Notes: a model not told the origin generated them from the sequence alone. Positions 26,231-36,023 are shown, counted from the stretch's first letter. The stretch is 64,000 nucleotides of DNA from an uncultured Atopobium sp. (GCA_916715765.1 CAKAPG010000004.1:1-64000); one strand, 5' to 3'. Numbers and translations are program-made.

Positions 26231-26468
26231 GGTAAAAAATGCGATTAGTTGGGGTTTCATTTTTCTGCATAGCGAGTTTTCGCAGATAAAAAATTGTAAT
26301 GGTGGTAAAAAATCGTCTTAGTTGGGCATAAAAATGACTTTTTAAAGTTTTGATCCCCAACTAAACGGATTTTTTACCTTTTTTGACCCTTAAATTTTCG
26401 CCCAAAAATTGAGTGATACACAAAATTGAATATCTGCACAAAGATATTCATAGAAATGAATATCTTTG
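26231..26468. repeat. Dispersed intergenic repeat, copy A
   Basis: Begins with ggtaaaaaatgcgattagtt plus gggg (26231-26254), has a second direct arm at 26304-26326 and an inverted arm at 26355-26378, then about 60 AT-rich bases and a perfect 13-base hairpin (26439-26468, CAAAGATATTCAT). Copies at 34867-35067 and 61703-61905 share the whole layout. No coding frame. The rest of the gap 26104-26681 holds a terminator and a GC-rich tail of gcacgtagg-like repeats (26608-26680). Confidence 0.85.
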
Positions 26469-26500
26469 TCGTTGAAGTAGAAATTTTGCAACTTAACACA

Positions 26501-26538
26501 AAAACTCGCCTTCCAGAGGTTTGTTTCTGGAAGGCGAG
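26501..26538 (-). terminator. Intrinsic terminator of the flavin operon
   Basis: 13-base perfect stem (CTCGCCTTCCAGA / TCTGGAAGGCGAG), 8-base loop. On the minus strand it is followed by TTTTTGTGTT, so it ends transcription of the ApbE/FMN-reductase operon, about 145 bases beyond the last stop. Confidence 0.85.
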
Positions 26539-26681
26539 GGGAGATCGTATTTCTCTGAGCCGCGTTTCTGCGCTACAGGTACGCTTTGCATTTCACCTTA
26601 TTGCACTTGGTCGCACGTAGGTGCACGTAGGCGCAGGTAAGCGCATCGCGGCCGTGCGTCGCGGTCGCGCGTAGCTGCACG

Positions 26682-27899
26682 TTAGGCGCTTGCGCCTGAG
26701 GTTGCGTCTACTCCGGTACCTGGTGCGGGAGCACCAGCAGCAGGGGCGGGAGCGCCAGCTGGCGGAACAACTGCGCCGCTAGCACTTACAAGACGCTGAC
26801 CTGTGGTTTGCAGGTACCAATCAAGCCATGGCTTGAAGTTAAAGACAATCTCGTTGATACCTGCATACGAGCCATCGGGATAGTACATTGCCTGGTAGTT
26901 ATGGGTGTTGATGATGTCGGCTGGTGTACCCGGGACAATGGTGCGAACGTATTCTTTGTCGCCGTTTCGAAGTACGCCGATGACAAACTCAACATTTTTC
27001 ATGCGACCCTCGGGAAGAGAGCTATGAACTGTGGAAAGACGGTTGCCCGACTGCTCAGGCACGCGTTTTGCCAGCATAGTGTCTGGGTTATCATGTGCGT
27101 TATTGTAGTAGAGGAACTGATTGTTATCGTCTGCATAGGTCAGCTCAAATGGCATTGCCTTCAGGAACATGTCAATCTGGTTGACCGTCAAAATGCCGTG
27201 ATCAAGCTTAACGTATGTATCGCCCGAGACCGCGCCTACAAGCTCAGCGGCCTTCTCGACCCAATCAGGATCGTCGGGATCAATGCCCTGGATAGTGGTA
27301 GAAATTGATTTGGTTACGTCCAGATCCTCTGGCGCGATTGGCTTTGGCTTCTTCAACTTGGAGACCACCTCTACGTATTTGACAAAGTTATCCAGACAAA
27401 GGCCCAGGAAGCAGACGGTGCGCTCGTCGATAATGTTGCCTTCTTCGTCAAAGGCCTGCTTAGCCTTTCCAAGCAGAAACTCGTTACCAGGCAAAACGTA
27501 TGCGTTTACGCCTGGAGCGTCCAAAATCTTGCGCAGATGAACTTGCGCGCGAGAAGTTCCTTGGTCGTAGTAAGAAGCGCCGACAATCATGACAGGCTTG
27601 TTCTCAAATGGATGTACGTCGTAGGAGAGCCACTCGATGACGCTCTTAAGTGCAGGTGAGATGGTGTGGTTGTGCTCGGGCGTAGAAATAATGACGCCGT
27701 CAGCACGGGTAATCTTGTTGTACAGCAGGCGGAGCTGGAAGTTCTCGTCCCACTTGAGGTCCTGGTTGAATAGAGGGATGTTATCGATCTCAAGGATTTC
27801 AAGCTCAAACTGCTTGGCAAAGTGTTTTTTGATGAAGTGCAGAAGCTTTCGGTTATAGGAAATCTCCGCATTTGAACCGACGATTCCGACAAATTTCAT
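26682..27899 (-). CDS. NAD(P)H-dependent FMN reductase fused to a PAS-like domain
   Basis: 405 residues. Residues 1-185 form a flavodoxin-like FMN reductase (GIVGSNAEISYNRKLL phosphate loop, TPEHNHTISPALKSVIEWLS, then DQGTSRAQ), closely related to the next gene upstream. Residues about 230-375 resemble the PAS-like domain at the end of DUF438 proteins (FELTYADDNNQFLYYN, then VIGVLRNGDKEYVRTIV), which may bind haem or flavin. A Pro/Ala/Gly tail of about 30 residues follows. This fusion couples a flavin reductase with a sensor-type domain. ATG 27899 is preceded by GGAAGG. It is last in an operon with ApbE; duplication of the reductase followed by fusion is the likely origin. Confidence 0.82.
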   Translation of the reverse strand: MKFVGIVGSNAEISYNRKLLHFIKKHFAKQFELEILEIDNIPLFNQDLKWDENFQLRLLYNKITRADGVIISTPEHNHTISPALKSVIEWLSYDVHPFENKPVMIVGASYYDQGTSRAQVHLRKILDAPGVNAYVLPGNEFLLGKAKQAFDEEGNIIDERTVCFLGLCLDNFVKYVEVVSKLKKPKPIAPEDLDVTKSISTTIQGIDPDDPDWVEKAAELVGAVSGDTYVKLDHGILTVNQIDMFLKAMPFELTYADDNNQFLYYNNAHDNPDTMLAKRVPEQSGNRLSTVHSSLPEGRMKNVEFVIGVLRNGDKEYVRTIVPGTPADIINTHNYQAMYYPDGSYAGINEIVFNFKPWLDWYLQTTGQRLVSASGAVVPPAGAPAPAAGAPAPGTGVDATSGASA

Positions 27900-27919
27900 A
27901 GTAGTAGTTCCTTCCAGGC

Positions 27920-28528
27920 CTACAGGTTTTCCCAGTCAAAGTTCTCGGCCTCTTTGCGGAGAAGTTCGCGCGATGCGGCCATTTTTTCGTTGAGTTTCAC
28001 AAAGAGACGGAAATCGTCAAAGAGCAGGTCAAGCTTCTTGACAGTAGCCTTGTCCTTCAAGCTGCCTTTCTCGTCAAATGCCTGCGGGGCGCGGCCAAGA
28101 AGGAACTCGGAACCTGGCATGATTGCGGCTTTGAGCTCGGGAGCGTCCAGAATTTGGCGGAGCTGAAGCTGCGCGCGAGAAGATCCGAGGGTGCCCAGGG
28201 ATGCGCCGACAATCATGACTGGCTTGTTGACCATAGGGAAGATGCCGTAGGACAGCCAAGCAAGCGCGTTTTGCAGGACAGCCGGAATGGAGTGGTCGTA
28301 CTCTGGGGTTGCGATGATGACGCCGTCGGCGGCCTCAATTTTCTTTGCAAGCTCTGAGACAACCTCAGGAACCTTCATCTTTGCAGGCTTGTTGAACAGG
28401 GGAATGTTGTCGATCTCCACCAGCTCAATGGTAGCCTTGTCGGCAAAATGCTTCTGCATAAACTGCAGGAGTCTTCGGTTATTTGACTCTTTTGAATTGG
28501 TGCCAATAAGGCCAACAAAGTTAAGCAT
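27920..28528 (-). CDS. NAD(P)H-dependent FMN reductase
   Basis: 202-residue cytoplasmic flavoprotein of the NADPH-dependent FMN reductase family: GLIGTNSKESNNRRLLQF at the phosphate loop, TPEYDHSIPAVLQNALAWLS as the flavin and dimer segment, and GSSRAQLQLRQIL. It transfers electrons from NAD(P)H to FMN or quinone-like acceptors. Start ATG 28528 follows AAGGAAG; a TTG directly before it is in frame. It lies 17 bases after ApbE and 20 before the fused reductase, so all three are one operon. With ApbE it suggests a flavin-based electron-transfer role. Confidence 0.88.
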   Translation of the reverse strand: MLNFVGLIGTNSKESNNRRLLQFMQKHFADKATIELVEIDNIPLFNKPAKMKVPEVVSELAKKIEAADGVIIATPEYDHSIPAVLQNALAWLSYGIFPMVNKPVMIVGASLGTLGSSRAQLQLRQILDAPELKAAIMPGSEFLLGRAPQAFDEKGSLKDKATVKKLDLLFDDFRLFVKLNEKMAASRELLRKEAENFDWENL

Positions 28529-28545
28529 CAAACTTCCTTTCTGAA

Positions 28546-29508
28546 TTACGCAAGGAACTCAGGCGAGATTCCCGACGAATAATATACGCGATTATCAGTG
28601 GTTACTATGAGCGCCTCGATGCCTTTTTCTTGTTCCACACAGGCAAGGAGTTGTTTGGGTTTCTCGCCATAAAGGCGCGTGGTCCAAATTTCCCCGTCAA
28701 GTGAGTTGTCCGAGATAATCGTGATGCTCGCAAGTTGCGTGTCAACTGGATAGCCCGTCTTGCGGTCAAGAATGTGGTGATAGGTGTGCTTGTTTACCTG
28801 CAATTTCCTTTCGTAGGTACCGGAGGTCACCACGGACTGGCCGCGAATAGGCAGCACAGCAAGGTTGGTACCCCGCGGTTGTTGCGGATCTTGAATGCCA
28901 ATCTGCCACGGCTTGCCCGTAAGCACATTGGTGCCAATTGTCTTAATGTTACCGCCAAGGTTGATAAGCGCGGAGGTAACATGCTGACTTTCCAGATAAT
29001 CTGCAATTTTGTCCGCGATGTAGCCTTTTGCCAAGCATCCCAGGTCCAGCTTCATGCCCTCTTTGGCGAGAAACACGGTGCAGCTCAGAGGATCCAATTC
29101 AATGAGTTGTGGATCAGTAAGCGACAGCGCGTGCGCGACCTCGGCGTTATTTGGAATGCGAGCGTCAGCAAAGCCGATTCGCCAGGTTTGTACCAGAGGA
29201 CCAAGAGCAATGTTTAAATGACTCTCTGGTAGGAGGCTTTGCTCCTTGCCAATCTGAATGAGCTCAAACAGCTCGGGGTCAACGGAGACAGGATGTTTGC
29301 CTGCCGCTTGATTAACTTGCATAAGCTCGGAATTTGCGTCATTTGCGCTAAACCGCTGGTTGTAGATGTTAAGGAGCTTGAAGACGTTATCAAGTAGCTG
29401 CTCTGCAGTGCGTTCTGCCTGCGCATCATTGGAAGGCGACATTAAAGAGATGGTGATAGTCGCGCCCATCAGGTGAGTTGATCTGGAAATGTAGGCTCGT
29501 TCTGGCAC
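28546..29508 (-). CDS. apbE: FAD:protein FMN transferase (ApbE)
   Basis: 320-residue ApbE-family enzyme, which splits FAD and attaches FMN covalently to Thr/Ser of target proteins such as NqrB/RnfG or extracellular flavoproteins. Seen: MGATITISL, LGCLAKGYIADKIADYL (metal and FAD segment), LINLGGNIKTIG and VTSGTYERK followed by HHILDRKTGYPVD. No signal peptide or lipobox, so it should act in the cytoplasm, unlike many exported ApbEs. Start GTG 29508 has GGGAGA close upstream. It is the first gene of a three-gene operon with two FMN reductases. The target protein is not in the window. Confidence 0.92.
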   Translation of the reverse strand: MPERAYISRSTHLMGATITISLMSPSNDAQAERTAEQLLDNVFKLLNIYNQRFSANDANSELMQVNQAAGKHPVSVDPELFELIQIGKEQSLLPESHLNIALGPLVQTWRIGFADARIPNNAEVAHALSLTDPQLIELDPLSCTVFLAKEGMKLDLGCLAKGYIADKIADYLESQHVTSALINLGGNIKTIGTNVLTGKPWQIGIQDPQQPRGTNLAVLPIRGQSVVTSGTYERKLQVNKHTYHHILDRKTGYPVDTQLASITIISDNSLDGEIWTTRLYGEKPKQLLACVEQEKGIEALIVTTDNRVYYSSGISPEFLA

Positions 29509-29814
29509 GACTCTCCCATAGTGTCCAACAGCAGTTTGTTCAATTTTACCTGCAGATTGCTTAGCAGTATTTCTATTTTACGTTTGTTTGTTATGCTCAT
29601 TTGTTGTATCGACAACATTTTGACGAGAAACCTAACAGCTTTGGCTGCCCGCTGAAGACCTCCTCTGACCGCAAAGCGTGGATTCCTCTGGGCCAAACGT
29701 GAAGAAAACTATGGAATTAATTTGATTATTTATTCATTGGGATGCCTGTTTATTGTTGATATGTACTTATTCCAGTATCATTTTTTGCAGAAAGTACTGA
29801 CCGATGATTGATTC
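29509..29814. other. Intergenic region upstream of apbE, no intact gene
   Basis: Between apbE (-) and the surface-protein gene (+). Contains a TGTCCAACAG half-site at 29522 and a GC-rich patch at 29638-29698 without a convincing frame. It is followed by an unexplained terminator at 29815, so a small untranslated RNA on the plus strand is possible. Confidence 0.4.
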
Positions 29815-29847
29815 TTGGCTGACGCGAATACGCCAGCCAATTTTTTT
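29815..29847 (+). terminator. Orphan intrinsic terminator
   Basis: Stem TTGGCTGACG / CGCCAGCCAA (one mismatch), 6-base loop, then seven T. No plus-strand gene ends before it in the preceding 300 bases. Downstream to 30109 is AT-rich DNA that should hold the surface-protein promoter. Confidence 0.65.
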
Positions 29848-30109
29848 GAAGGAGTATGTAGAAAAATGGAAAACAAGATGGCGTGATGTGCGCGTTTTTC
29901 TCGCCAAAAGTAATGAAGTTAAATCTACGCACTTAGTAGCATTAGTTGTGCGCAATAGAGTCTGATTTCAAAGTCTTTGTCCAAGATTCAAATAAAAAAC
30001 TTTATTTGAATACGATATTTCTTAAGAAATTAGGTCAAAAACCATTAGTATGTTTAATGGAGCTATGTATATCTCCAGGGGTACGTTCGATAGGAAAGAT
30101 GGGGTTGAT

Positions 30110-33100
30110 ATGAGCAACTTTAAGAAGTCGTTTGCAACTATGTTTGCAGCAATAATGATGCTCACCAGTATCATTATTTTAGGTACAAGCACTGTTGCAA
30201 AAGCAGTGACATATCCGTTGACGCAGAACATTGATTTTGGCGCTGACGGACAACTTACTGTTAACCTTAAGCCCACTTCGCCCACAACCGTTAAGGGCAA
30301 CGCAAATATTTCCACAGGTATCGAGATTGACGCAACTGGTCTTCACAAGCCAATCGATGGCCTTTACCTGGAGATCGAGGTAAACACCAAGCAGTCCGCA
30401 ACGGACATTAACAACACCAACAACATTACTCCTGACACCTATCTTGATAACTTTGCTACTCCAGCAGCGGCTACTCAGCCTATCATCAAGCGCGAGGAGA
30501 CCATCGTTACCCCTGATGGTAAGACCATTAAGCGCCTTTACCTCAATACTATCGATACCACCGTTAAGCTGGAGCTCCCTTACGTTATGAGCTTCAGAGA
30601 CATGGTTACCCCAGCAGATTTCCAGCTCAAGCCAGTTGTTCGTGTGTACAATGCAGACGGCACCGAGCTTGCTAACATGCCTGATCAGACCTACTCCATC
30701 ACCTACGACAAGCCTTGGCTCATGAAGCAGGTTGCAGGTGAAGAGACTAACGATCAGCTCCTGTATGGTGGTATTAACGCCCCAGGTGATTCGTCCGCTC
30801 TTTCCAACGATAAAACTGCAGACGTCATCTTCAACTTTAGGCTTTACCAGTACTATCGTGCGTATCGCTCCATCATCATCACCGATACCCTTCCTACGTA
30901 CGTAAATGCAGCAGGTCAGACGGTTACCGCTCACTTTGACCCAGCTAAGAACCCTAACTGGACGCTCAGCCCAGACGGACGTACCGTAACCCTTAAATTT
31001 GATATTCCTGCAGGAACTACCATTCTCAACGACTACATCAGAGATAACCTTCCTGCGTATTCCCAGCTCAAGCTTTCCTTCCCAGGCGCTCGCTACCTCA
31101 ACGGCACTAATCGCGTAGTCTTCAACAACACTGCAACGCTTCAGGGCATCCCTTATAACCCAAGTGCAGCAGAAGAGACCGTCGGTCAGGTACCTGGCAA
31201 CGAGCACAACTTTGATGACGATACCAAGCAGTTCCGCCTTGCTGGTAATGACTTCAGCGGCAACGGTATGCTCAGCAAGCGTGGTCCAGTGACCATTCAG
31301 TATGACAAGAATGGCCTTGCTGTTAGGAAGCTTGATTACACCATCAAGCTGGTAAACAAGCTGGACACACCACTCACCGACATCGAGTTCATTGAGGATG
31401 TTGCCAATACTGACAATCGTCTCTTTATGACTGCGCTGACCGGCAACCTTGTTGCAGTTGGCCAGCGAGTTGGACTTAACATGGACCAGATTGAGGTCCG
31501 CGGCTACAAGGCTGATGGCAGCTACGACATCATTCCTACCAGGGCTAACGGTGCAAACTGGCTCTACCGTGCTGACATGAACTCGGCAAGTCAGCAGCAG
31601 CTGCAGTCCTACCTGGACCAGATCAACCAGGGCACGCTTGATCCATCCAATGCTTCCGCTGTGTCTCCTCAGTACAGGAAGATTGGTATTTACTTCAAGA
31701 ACGTAACCCTGCAGCCAACCAGCAACATTGACTTCAACATCCAGATGATGTTCATGAATCCATTTGGCGAGGTCTACAGCGATAGACCAATCACCAACAT
31801 CATCAAGGTCAATGCAAACAAAGTTAATACCGACGGCACCAAGACTCCAATGAACTTCTCCGCAAATTGGGATACTCGCTTTACTCCATTTAGCGAGAAG
31901 GTCTGGCTGTCCAAGTCCTCTTGGTACCAGCGCGTTGGTATGCCTAACGAGCGCTTTAGTGCTCGCGTGGGCTTTGCACTGACAGAGCTTTCACCTGCTC
32001 GTTATTTGAAGAATCCAACCTTCGTTGATCTTCTCCCTGCAGGTGTTTCTTATGACGAGAACACCACGGTTTCAGTGATTGCTGACTCACTGCAGCCTGA
32101 GAAGGTTGAGTTCATTAGGAACTACAATGAGACTGGCCGCAACGCAGTCAAGATTACCCTTCCATCCGGATACGTGTATCAGTATGGATCCATGGGTTAT
32201 GAGATTAGGAACCTGGTAATCAACGACGACATCATTCCTTCTAAGGCCGAGAATGACGTTCTGAACAACAACAATGACGTTTACTTCTACGCTACAAACT
32301 GGACTCACGGTACTCCAGATGACTTCTCTGGTATGTACAACGCCAGCAACTTTGTTAAGGATGACCTCGACATCAACATGAATGGTGTCACTGACGAGAC
32401 CATTCTTAAGGCAACCGCTAAGGTTCTTGGTAACAACGTTGAGAGTATCCAGTCCGACAAGCACATCCGCAGCCTTGAGCCAAACATTGCTGGCGGCGGC
32501 GCATTCTACGGTAGGGCATTTACCTCGGCTACTATCATGACTGACTTTGCTGGCGTCACTGATACCAGCGGACTCTTCCAGTATCGTCTGAGCATTCGTA
32601 ACTACTACAACACGCCAATGAATAAGATTCTTATGTATGACGTGTTGCCATATGTGGGCGACGGCAGAGGGTCTGCTTTCAGCAATACACTTCAGGGTCC
32701 TATTGAGCTGAAGATTGGTTCGACTGACGTCAGCTCCCAGTATGATATTTACTATCGTACCGATGAGCACCCAGCTCAGAACGATATCAACGAGATTAAC
32801 AGCCCAGAGTGGACTAAGACTCCAGCTGACTACACTAAGGTAACGGCAATCAAGATTGTTGGTAAGGATGGTACCATCCTGCATCCATACACCGTTCTGT
32901 CTGCGGTCCTGACCATGAAGGCTCCTCTGTATGATCCAAACCTCTCCGAGGCTCTTGCATACAATGACATGAGCGTTATCTACAACAACGAAGCTGCTAT
33001 GCGTCGTACCGAGAAGGTCGCAAATCAGCTTGTTGACATCATGGACGTCAAGGTAGAGAAGAAGTGGCTTGATGCTGACGGCAATGCAATTGCTCAGCCA

Positions 33101-34645
33101 GACGCTACCTCCATTACCGTAAAGCTTCTTGCTGACGGTGTTGATACTGGTAAGACGCTTGATCTGACGGCAGCTAATAACTGGACTGCTTCGTTTACAC
33201 ACCTTCGTAAGTACACCGTTGAGACTCACAACGACGGTACCGTCACAAAGACTCCTATCGTTTACACTCTTGAAGAGGTTGGCACAGACGCCAATGGTAT
33301 GGTCACTTACAATGGTAAGAAGTACAAGGTAACTGCCACTTCTGGTCAGGCTGATGAGAACTCTCCAAACGATTCCGTTGCACTGAGTGTTACCAACCAG
33401 CTGCAGCAGGAGAAGGTCTCCGTCTCTGGCAAGAAGCTCTGGGACGACTCCAACGATAATGACGGTAAGCGCCCAGCTTCCATTGTTGTCAGGCTTCTTG
33501 CAGATGGTGTTGAGGTTCAGCACAAGACAGTCACTGCTGCCGACAACTGGGAGTACACCTTCTCTGACCTGCCTAAGTTCAGTGGCAACACAGAGATTAC
33601 CTACACCGTTTCTGAGGACGCTGTACCTGACTACACTACAAGCATCAATGGCTTTGAGATTACAAACCAGCATGCTCCTGAGGCTTTGAGCATCCCAGTC
33701 AAGAAGGTTTGGGTTGACGATGAGAACGCTCAGGGTCTGCGTCCTGCTAGTGTCCACGTCAGGCTTTATGCTGACGGCACTCAGGTGGATGAGTTTGACC
33801 TGAATGCAGGTAATAACTGGTCTCACATCTTCAACGGCCTGCCACGTTACACCGCTGGTCACGAGATTGAGTACACCGTTAAGGAAGACACAGTTGCTCA
33901 TTACTCCACCTCCTATTCTGGCTCTTCAGCTACTGAGCTTACAGTTACCAATACCATTGAAGGCAAGGTCTCTGTTCCAGTAACAAAGAAGTGGATTGGT
34001 GCACCTGCTGATAGCGTAACTATTCACCTTCTCGCTGATGGTGTTGAGGTAGAGAGCGCAACTCTGACCGCTGCTGATAACTGGCAGCACACCTTCAGCA
34101 ACCTTAACCAGTACAACAATGGTGCGCTAATCAACTACACCATTACTGAGGATGCAGTTGATGGCTACACCTCTCAGATCACTGGCGATGCTACCAACTA
34201 CGTGGTAACCAACACCAACATGAAGACTCGCGACATTCCGGTCACCAAGGTCTGGGAGAACAAGGAAGGCGATTCTGCTGAGATTGTTCTGTATCGTGAC
34301 GGCGTCGAGGTTGATAGGGTAACTATTACCAAGGCTGACGACTGGAAGCACACTTTCAGCAACCTTGAGTTCTACGACAAGACTGATGGTCACGAGTATG
34401 CTTACACCATCTCCGAGACTCCTATCTCTGGTTACACAACTCAGATTACTGGTAATCAGGATGACGGTTTCACAGTGACCAACACTGCTCCTGTTGTTCC
34501 TCCAACCACGCCTCCTACCACCCCAGAGCCTAAGAAGCCAGGCCTTCCTTACACAGGCGACGCTTCAGGTATTGCTTCAATCGTTGGAGCTGCAGCTCTG
34601 TCCCTGAGTGGTCTTGGCATCGCTCTGAGAAGGAAGAACAGCTAA
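30110..34645 (+). CDS. Wall-anchored surface protein with five Cna-B domains
   Basis: 1511 residues. A signal peptide (KKSFATMFAAIMMLTSIIIL, cut after AKA) is followed by about 940 residues of adhesin-like beta-domains rich in Asn/Thr, then five Cna-B repeats (about 975-1465), each with a KxW...DADGV/LLADGV and a YTxxE segment, the elements of isopeptide-forming stalk domains. After a Pro/Thr-rich linker (VVPPTTPPTTPEPKKPG) comes the sorting signal LPYTGD near 1479, a hydrophobic helix and RRKNS. Sortase would link it to peptidoglycan. ATG 30110 is chosen because it begins the signal peptide; ATG 30050 upstream is in frame. Likely an adhesin; ligand unknown. Confidence 0.9.
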   Translation: MSNFKKSFATMFAAIMMLTSIIILGTSTVAKAVTYPLTQNIDFGADGQLTVNLKPTSPTTVKGNANISTGIEIDATGLHKPIDGLYLEIEVNTKQSATDINNTNNITPDTYLDNFATPAAATQPIIKREETIVTPDGKTIKRLYLNTIDTTVKLELPYVMSFRDMVTPADFQLKPVVRVYNADGTELANMPDQTYSITYDKPWLMKQVAGEETNDQLLYGGINAPGDSSALSNDKTADVIFNFRLYQYYRAYRSIIITDTLPTYVNAAGQTVTAHFDPAKNPNWTLSPDGRTVTLKFDIPAGTTILNDYIRDNLPAYSQLKLSFPGARYLNGTNRVVFNNTATLQGIPYNPSAAEETVGQVPGNEHNFDDDTKQFRLAGNDFSGNGMLSKRGPVTIQYDKNGLAVRKLDYTIKLVNKLDTPLTDIEFIEDVANTDNRLFMTALTGNLVAVGQRVGLNMDQIEVRGYKADGSYDIIPTRANGANWLYRADMNSASQQQLQSYLDQINQGTLDPSNASAVSPQYRKIGIYFKNVTLQPTSNIDFNIQMMFMNPFGEVYSDRPITNIIKVNANKVNTDGTKTPMNFSANWDTRFTPFSEKVWLSKSSWYQRVGMPNERFSARVGFALTELSPARYLKNPTFVDLLPAGVSYDENTTVSVIADSLQPEKVEFIRNYNETGRNAVKITLPSGYVYQYGSMGYEIRNLVINDDIIPSKAENDVLNNNNDVYFYATNWTHGTPDDFSGMYNASNFVKDDLDINMNGVTDETILKATAKVLGNNVESIQSDKHIRSLEPNIAGGGAFYGRAFTSATIMTDFAGVTDTSGLFQYRLSIRNYYNTPMNKILMYDVLPYVGDGRGSAFSNTLQGPIELKIGSTDVSSQYDIYYRTDEHPAQNDINEINSPEWTKTPADYTKVTAIKIVGKDGTILHPYTVLSAVLTMKAPLYDPNLSEALAYNDMSVIYNNEAAMRRTEKVANQLVDIMDVKVEKKWLDADGNAIAQPDATSITVKLLADGVDTGKTLDLTAANNWTASFTHLRKYTVETHNDGTVTKTPIVYTLEEVGTDANGMVTYNGKKYKVTATSGQADENSPNDSVALSVTNQLQQEKVSVSGKKLWDDSNDNDGKRPASIVVRLLADGVEVQHKTVTAADNWEYTFSDLPKFSGNTEITYTVSEDAVPDYTTSINGFEITNQHAPEALSIPVKKVWVDDENAQGLRPASVHVRLYADGTQVDEFDLNAGNNWSHIFNGLPRYTAGHEIEYTVKEDTVAHYSTSYSGSSATELTVTNTIEGKVSVPVTKKWIGAPADSVTIHLLADGVEVESATLTAADNWQHTFSNLNQYNNGALINYTITEDAVDGYTSQITGDATNYVVTNTNMKTRDIPVTKVWENKEGDSAEIVLYRDGVEVDRVTITKADDWKHTFSNLEFYDKTDGHEYAYTISETPISGYTTQITGNQDDGFTVTNTAPVVPPTTPPTTPEPKKPGLPYTGDASGIASIVGAAALSLSGLGIALRRKNS

Positions 34646-34680
34646 TAGCTAGAGTTTCCAAGCTTGCTGATCGCGATTAA

Positions 34681-34714
34681 AACAGGCTCCTGGTAAACCA
34701 GGAGCCTGTTTTTG
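34681..34714 (+). terminator. Intrinsic terminator of the first surface-protein gene
   Basis: 13-base perfect stem (AACAGGCTCCTGG / CCAGGAGCCTGTT), TAAA loop and a T run. Behind it, 34737-34838 is a stop-free 33-codon stretch with protein-like content (KADKVAKITAYAVQNYAAH) but no start, perhaps a gene remnant. Confidence 0.9.
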
Positions 34715-34866
34715 TGTAGCTCAGCAAAACTGCTAAAGCAACCAAGAAGCCAAGGCCATCAAGGCTGACAAGGTCGCCAAGATCACCGCATATGCAGTCC
34801 AGAACTATGCGGCACATTGCTATCCTGGTGTTTTGTAAAGTTCCCACTTCCGCTTTAGCGCCAAGT

Positions 34867-35067
34867 GGTAAAAAATGCGTTTAGTTGGGGGTTACATTTT
34901 TCTGCATACGCGTTTGCCCAGGAAAAACTTTTAACTATGGTAAAAAATGCGTTTAGTTGGGCATCAAATAACGAAATTTCAATTTTCATCCCCAACTAAA
35001 CGGCTTTTTTACCTTTTTGGGCACTAAAATCAGTACTCTAAAATTGCGGTATTCACGATTATGAATA
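34867..35067. repeat. Dispersed intergenic repeat, copy B
   Basis: Arms at 34867-34890 and 34939-34961 (direct) and 34990-35013 (inverted), followed by a degenerate TATTCA...TGAATA hairpin at 35050-35067. Layout identical to copies at 26231 and 61703. It lies between two genes read in the same direction. Confidence 0.85.
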
Positions 35068-35246
35068 AACATACTCCATTATGCAGGAATCAAATTACCC
35101 TAACGATTTTGACGGCTCTGCCAACGTCAAGTTATCTTCATCCGCCGAATAATTAACGTGTAGCAAAGAATTATCCAGCAACACGATATAATTTTAGGTA
35201 GTTCCTAGTTATTTCTTGTACTGCAAAACGTGGAGGTAAAAGGCAC

Positions 35247-36023
35247 ATGAGAAGCATCTTTGAGGATCGACAGGTATCAATTAAGTGCGACGATAAATAT
35301 TCTTATACCGTTACAAAAGATGGTTTGGCTTATGTTCCAGGTAATGGAAAGCCAGAGGTCAAGGTTTTGTTTTCAGAGGTCGGTTCAACCTTCTTACTGA
35401 ATTATTGCAGCTCAAACGGTCCTTACGAGATTACCTTTAAGGACAACGAAGGCCACAACCTCGTTAGCATTGACACAGATCTAAAGCTCCGCGAATTTGG
35501 CCATAACATACTTGATACTAAGACAATCATCCTCGCTTTTGCAGCTAATAAGCTTACTACTGAGTTCCCAAATAACCTGGATACGTTAAATACTAAGCTC
35601 GGGTTTAGCCTCAAAGAGAAAAAGATTACTATCGCAAATGGCGTGATTTCCGGTGCAAAGCATCAGGTTAAGCTTTCTGACATTCGCCGAGTCCAGTGTG
35701 TCGCAGGCGGCGCCCTCAACAACCTCTTTGTCTTCACCAAAGAGAAGGGTGGCTTCTTTGATAGGGCAGACATTGTAGTTCCTGTCAACGAGCTCACAGT
35801 ACCTATTCTTGAAGCAGCAATGAGAAGAAATACTGGTCATGGCATTGATTTCAGTAGAGGCAATGGCTTCGACCAGCCAAACAGCAACTTCATTATTATT
35901 CGTTATTTGGACTCCAGTTTCTTCGAGACCGCTCCTGGTGTCTTCAAGGAGGACTGGCAGAAGGATGCCTACGAGTTTGTTAAGTCCTTCGGTTATGACC
36001 TGCAAACCATGCTAGGGGAGTAA
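35247..36023 (+). CDS. Hypothetical cytoplasmic protein, possibly PH-like
   Basis: 258 residues, not recognised. No signal peptide, membrane helix or known motif is visible. The middle (KITIANGVISGAKHQVKLSD, then IRRVQCVAGG) reads like alternating beta strands of a PH-type domain, and the C-terminus is helical (EDWQKDAYEFVKSFGYDLQ). It stands alone between surface-protein genes with its own GGAGG site and a bidirectional terminator behind it. Codon use and GC are like the neighbours. It may be an orphan of this genus. Confidence 0.7.
   Translation: MRSIFEDRQVSIKCDDKYSYTVTKDGLAYVPGNGKPEVKVLFSEVGSTFLLNYCSSNGPYEITFKDNEGHNLVSIDTDLKLREFGHNILDTKTIILAFAANKLTTEFPNNLDTLNTKLGFSLKEKKITIANGVISGAKHQVKLSDIRRVQCVAGGALNNLFVFTKEKGGFFDRADIVVPVNELTVPILEAAMRRNTGHGIDFSRGNGFDQPNSNFIIIRYLDSSFFETAPGVFKEDWQKDAYEFVKSFGYDLQTMLGE

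Noticed and set aside
32087..33901. 604-codon open frame on the minus strand inside the Cna-B surface gene, and a similar 342-codon frame at 30179-31207
   Set aside because: Antisense to a well-supported gene with signal peptide and sorting signal; the frames arise from strong codon bias and show no domain or ribosome site.
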